DNA of 8,204 nucleotides from Olsenella sp. (GTDB taxonomy: Bacteria > Actinomycetota > Coriobacteriia > Coriobacteriales > Atopobiaceae): NCBI GenBank assembly GCA_015062715.1, contig SUUD01000080.1, forward strand, positions 1 through 8,204. The letters are read 5' to 3'. The notes below the pieces were generated by a model. That model saw only the letters and a list, made by a program, of their open reading frames with translations, searched no databases and was not told the origin of the DNA. This document shows, piece by piece, positions 5,997 to 8,204 of this stretch. The translations under genes were made by a program, and so were the position numbers. Within the stretch, counting starts at the first letter, position 1. Every line of letters starts with the position of its first letter.

Positions 5997-6941
5997 ATGA
6001 GAACCCTCATCATTCACAACCTGCGCTCCGGGTTTGGGTCGGATGCCATCTTCGAGTTCGAGCGCTCGCTGGTCAGCGAGGGTGACGAGTGCGTGCTGCG
6101 CACGCCCTCGGCAGACTTCTCCGCCCCCGAGGTGCTCGCCGACGCCGAGGACTTCGACCTGGTGGTCATCTCCGGTGGGGACGGCACCGAAGCCAGCCTC
6201 CTCTACGAGCTGCGCGACCGCGACGTGCTCACCTGCGTGTTCCCGTCGGGCACGGCGAACCTGCTCTTCGAGAACATCGGCAACGCCGCCGAGCCGGCGG
6301 CGCTCGCGCACGCCTGCCGGGCGGGCCGCTTCGCCCGGACGGACCTCGGCGAGATCGGCTGGACCGACGAGTCGGGCGAGCACCACGTGCACGGCTTCAC
6401 CATCATGGCCGGGACGGGCTTCGACGCCGAGCTCATGCGCAGCGCGGCCCCCAACAAGCAGCTCATGGGCGAGGCTGCCTACTTCTTCGCCGCCCTCTCC
6501 AACCTCGACCCAACCTACTCCCACTTCACCATCACGGTCGACGGGACGACGCACGAGTGCGACGGCATCGCCTGCATCCTCGCCAACAACGCGATGATCC
6601 AGGGCGAGGTCGAGATCATCCCCGACTGCTCGATGGCCGACGGCCTGATCGACGTCATGGTCCTCGAGACGCCCTACGTGGTGGGCCTGGCGCGCACCGC
6701 GCTCTCGGCCCTGCTCGACCCAAAGGGCAAGAAGCTCGGCCGCCCGCAGATCAGGACCTTCCAGGGCCGCGAGATCCACGTCGAGTCGAGCGAGCCGGTG
6801 CCCATCCAGGTGGACGGCGAGCCCTTCCCCGGCGCGGTGCGCTCGTACGACGCGCGCGTGCTGGCCGGCGCCACCAAGGTCGTCGTCGACCAGCTGAGCC
6901 GCTATGCGGAGCTTGCCCAGGAGGGCGGCGCCGAGGCCTAG
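5997..6941 (+). CDS. Diacylglycerol kinase family lipid kinase (DagK/YegS-like)
   Basis: The 314-aa protein is a soluble lipid kinase of the DagK-catalytic family, probably phosphorylating diacylglycerol or a related lipid with ATP at the membrane surface and so recycling it to phospholipid. It starts with IIHNLRSGFG (5-14, the N-x-x-SG-x-G nucleotide loop). VVISGGDGTEAS has the GGDGT motif at 60-64, FPSGTANLLFENIG lies at 82-95, and MAGTGFDAELM at 137-147. PDCSMADGLIDVMVL (209-223) and PIQVDGEPF (269-277) are the expected C-terminal motifs. The third motif is GTANLL rather than the common GTxNDF, a variant I associate with actinobacterial members. ATG at 5997 is chosen because it begins the conserved strand. 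The ribosome site is weak (AGG about 11 bases upstream, GAGGAGAGG farther up). An upstream GTG at 5964 is possible. It is the only plus-strand gene, divergent from rnd and convergent with the oxidoreductase. The actual lipid substrate is not determined. Confidence 0.92.
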   Translation: MRTLIIHNLRSGFGSDAIFEFERSLVSEGDECVLRTPSADFSAPEVLADAEDFDLVVISGGDGTEASLLYELRDRDVLTCVFPSGTANLLFENIGNAAEPAALAHACRAGRFARTDLGEIGWTDESGEHHVHGFTIMAGTGFDAELMRSAAPNKQLMGEAAYFFAALSNLDPTYSHFTITVDGTTHECDGIACILANNAMIQGEVEIIPDCSMADGLIDVMVLETPYVVGLARTALSALLDPKGKKLGRPQIRTFQGREIHVESSEPVPIQVDGEPFPGAVRSYDARVLAGATKVVVDQLSRYAELAQEGGAEA

Positions 6942-6953
6942 CCCCGGGCGCCG
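6926..6953. terminator. Dyad between convergent genes, possible bidirectional terminator
   Basis: CGGCGCC (6926-6932) and GGCGCCG (6947-6953) form a perfect 7-bp stem. The 14-base loop contains a further GGC-CTA-GCC mini-stem over the lipid-kinase stop codon. The dyad straddles the end of the lipid kinase and nearly fills the 22-bp gap before the oxidoreductase stop. There is no U-tract on either strand, and GGCGCC is itself a palindrome common in GC-rich DNA, so the terminator call is tentative. Confidence 0.35.
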
Positions 6954-6963
6954 TCACGTGCGC

Positions 6964-8028
6964 TCAGCCAAACACGACCCCGATCTGGCGACGCACCTCG
7001 TCCATGACGCCCAAGGACTCGAGCGTGACCGTGCGGGCGGCCCTCGCGTCGAGCACCGGCGCCTCGAGGCCGCGGACGGACGCGGCGAAGTCATCGAGCT
7101 CGGAGGCGATGTTGTTGGGCGCCTCGGGGACGTCGAGCGGCGTTGCGTAGCCCTCGCCCATGCCCCAGTCGCCGGTGATGGCGGCCGGCCTCACCACCTC
7201 GACCGAGCGCGGGTCGGACGCCTGGCGTATGAGCAGGGTCGCCTGCTCGCCGGCTATCTGCGACGGGACGTGGTCGTCGAAGGTCTTGCCCCACGAGACG
7301 TGCACGCCCTTGTCGGCATAGGTAAGGATCGCCTGGCCCGACAGGTCGACGCGATGGGCTGGCTCGGCGACGTCGATGCCGGGGACGTCCACCACCACGC
7401 CCGATGCCTGCACGGATTCTGGCGCCCCGAAGAGCGCGACGGCGAACTCGACCATGTAGCAGCCAAGGTCCATGAGGGCGCCACCCGCGCGACGCGGGTC
7501 GAAGCACGAGGCGACGTCCCCGCGGCGCAGGCGGGCGACGCGCCCCGAGACCTTGGCGTAGCCAAAGGAGGCGGCGCGAACCTGGCCCAGCTCGGGCAGG
7601 GCGTCGCACACGATCTTGAAGCCGGGGTCGTGGATGGAGCGCATCGCCTCCATGCAGACGACGCCCGCCTCGTCGGCCGCCCGGAAGAGCTCGTCAGCCT
7701 GGGCGCGCGTGGGCGTGAAGGGCTTCTCTACCAGCACGTGCTTGCCGGCGCGCAGCATCATGAGCGCCTGGTCGTGATGGATGGTGTTGGGGCTTGCCAC
7801 GTAGACGGCCTCCACGTCGGGGCAGGCCGCGAGCTCGTCGAGCGAGTCGAAGAGCAGCGTCGCCTCTCCCCCGCCTGCGGCGCGGACCTTCTCGGCGTAC
7901 TCACGGGCACGTCCCATCGAGCGCGAGTAGGCGCCGACGATAGTTGCCGCGTTCGTCCTGGTGACCGCATCGAGGAAGACCTCGGCGATGTGGCTCGTGC
8001 CTATGGTGGCAAAGCGAACGGGTTCCAT
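6964..8028 (-). CDS. Gfo/Idh/MocA family NAD(P)-dependent oxidoreductase
   Basis: The 354-aa cytoplasmic dehydrogenase probably acts on a sugar, inositol or related polyol. The N-terminal Rossmann fold (1-125) opens with VRFATIGTSHIAEVF, where the usual GxGxxG loop is GTSHIAE. AVYVASPNTIHH lies at 74-85 and HVLVEKPFTPT at 97-107, with the EKP lysine at 102. The C-terminal domain has MEAMRSIHDPGFKIV (126-140), a form seen in a branch of this family in Gram-positives, and GGALMDLGCYMVEFAVALFG (182-201), the DxGCY substrate/catalytic segment. ATG at 8028 starts the Rossmann strand and is preceded by GGATGGAGG at short spacing. An ATG nine codons upstream has no ribosome site. It stands alone, convergent with the lipid kinase. 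The substrate cannot be told: no transporter or sugar gene is adjacent. Confidence 0.93.
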   Translation of the reverse strand: MEPVRFATIGTSHIAEVFLDAVTRTNAATIVGAYSRSMGRAREYAEKVRAAGGGEATLLFDSLDELAACPDVEAVYVASPNTIHHDQALMMLRAGKHVLVEKPFTPTRAQADELFRAADEAGVVCMEAMRSIHDPGFKIVCDALPELGQVRAASFGYAKVSGRVARLRRGDVASCFDPRRAGGALMDLGCYMVEFAVALFGAPESVQASGVVVDVPGIDVAEPAHRVDLSGQAILTYADKGVHVSWGKTFDDHVPSQIAGEQATLLIRQASDPRSVEVVRPAAITGDWGMGEGYATPLDVPEAPNNIASELDDFAASVRGLEAPVLDARAARTVTLESLGVMDEVRRQIGVVFG

Positions 8029-8081
8029 GGCCCTCCATCCCTCGTGACTGCCCATGGCGCGATTCTACTACCACGACGCAT

Positions 8082-8097
8082 GGGGACGGGAGTCCCC
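8082..8097 (-). repeat. Perfect dyad GGGGAC-N4-GTCCCC in the oxidoreductase leader
   Basis: A 6-bp perfect inverted repeat with loop GGGA (TCCC on the minus strand), lying 53 bp before the oxidoreductase start codon. It has the same TCCC tetraloop as the ackA leader hairpin and contains the GGGACGGG core found in two other spacers. It could be a leader hairpin, the terminator of a gene outside the window, or a small dispersed repeat. Confidence 0.5.
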
Positions 8098-8121
8098 GCA
8101 CACGCCCGCCGTTGCTCAGAT

Positions 8122-8162
8122 GCTGCGACAAGTGGGAAACAGGTTTAGGCCAATTGTGCAGC
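8122..8162. promoter_or_regulatory. 41-bp imperfect inverted repeat upstream of the oxidoreductase
   Basis: GCTGC (8122-8126) pairs with GCAGC (8158-8162). After one bulged G, ACAA (8128-8131) pairs with TTGT (8154-8157). After one mismatch, TGG pairs with CCA. The 14-base centre contains AAAC-AG-GTTT, itself a dyad. The segment is AT-richer than its surroundings and holds no frame. Two smaller dyads follow: CGAT-GTT-ATCG (8165-8175) and AACC-G-GGTT (8178-8186). Together these suggest a control region for the oxidoreductase or for a gene beyond the right edge. I found no convincing -35/-10 pair. Confidence 0.4.
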
Positions 8163-8204
8163 CACGATGTTATCGCGAACCGGGTTTGGCAATCACGGGA
8201 CGCC

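Noticed and set aside
5898..6779. 293-codon minus-strand frame antisense to the lipid kinase
   Set aside because: Compositional shadow; the plus strand has GGDGT, GTANLL and GFDAELM in order.
6904..8148. 414-codon plus-strand frame antisense to the oxidoreductase
   Set aside because: It begins inside the lipid kinase in another frame, lacks any known motif, and mirrors the codons of the Gfo/Idh/MocA gene.

Overview
The window is compact, GC-rich bacterial chromosome carrying eight complete housekeeping-type genes and no mobile element, CRISPR array, tRNA or rRNA that I could see. The GC-rich third codon positions, the actinobacterial form of the lipid kinase (GTANLL motif) and the overall protein character suggest an actinomycetote, most likely a member of the Coriobacteriia (Olsenella/Atopobiaceae/Collinsella type). 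The lineage is inferred from general character, not from a search.

Layout. Six genes in a row plus one more lie on the minus strand and one lies on the plus strand. Reading the minus strand from right to left: rnd (RNase D, GTG start at 5857), a 95-bp spacer with a hairpin, direct repeats and a TACAAT box, then a tight run of a YugP-type membrane zinc protease, xseA, xseB, a HIT-family protein and a C_GCAxxG_C_C redox-type protein. After a 138-bp spacer comes ackA (acetate kinase), closed by a UUCG-loop hairpin at 45-74. Divergent from rnd, on the plus strand, is a diacylglycerol-kinase-type lipid kinase (5997-6941). It converges on a minus-strand Gfo/Idh/MocA oxidoreductase (6964-8028) with only 22 bp between them. 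The last 176 bp (8029-8204) hold no gene but contain several dyads that look like the leader or control region of the oxidoreductase.

How the genes fit together. The protease and xseA are one base apart, so they are probably translationally coupled. XseA and XseB are the two subunits of exonuclease VII and need to be co-expressed. With RNase D just upstream and the nucleotide-binding HIT protein just downstream, this is mainly a nucleic-acid and nucleotide-processing cluster with a membrane protease at its head. AckA is probably a separate transcription unit for fermentative acetate and ATP production; no pta is adjacent in this window.

I did not find a convincing new biological system. The points most worth a second look are: an Ala in place of the acetate-pocket Phe in AckA; a GGGACGGG motif that recurs in three intergenic spacers; a strand-asymmetric UUCG terminator; a dyad between rnd and the lipid kinase; and a 41-bp imperfect inverted repeat upstream of the oxidoreductase.
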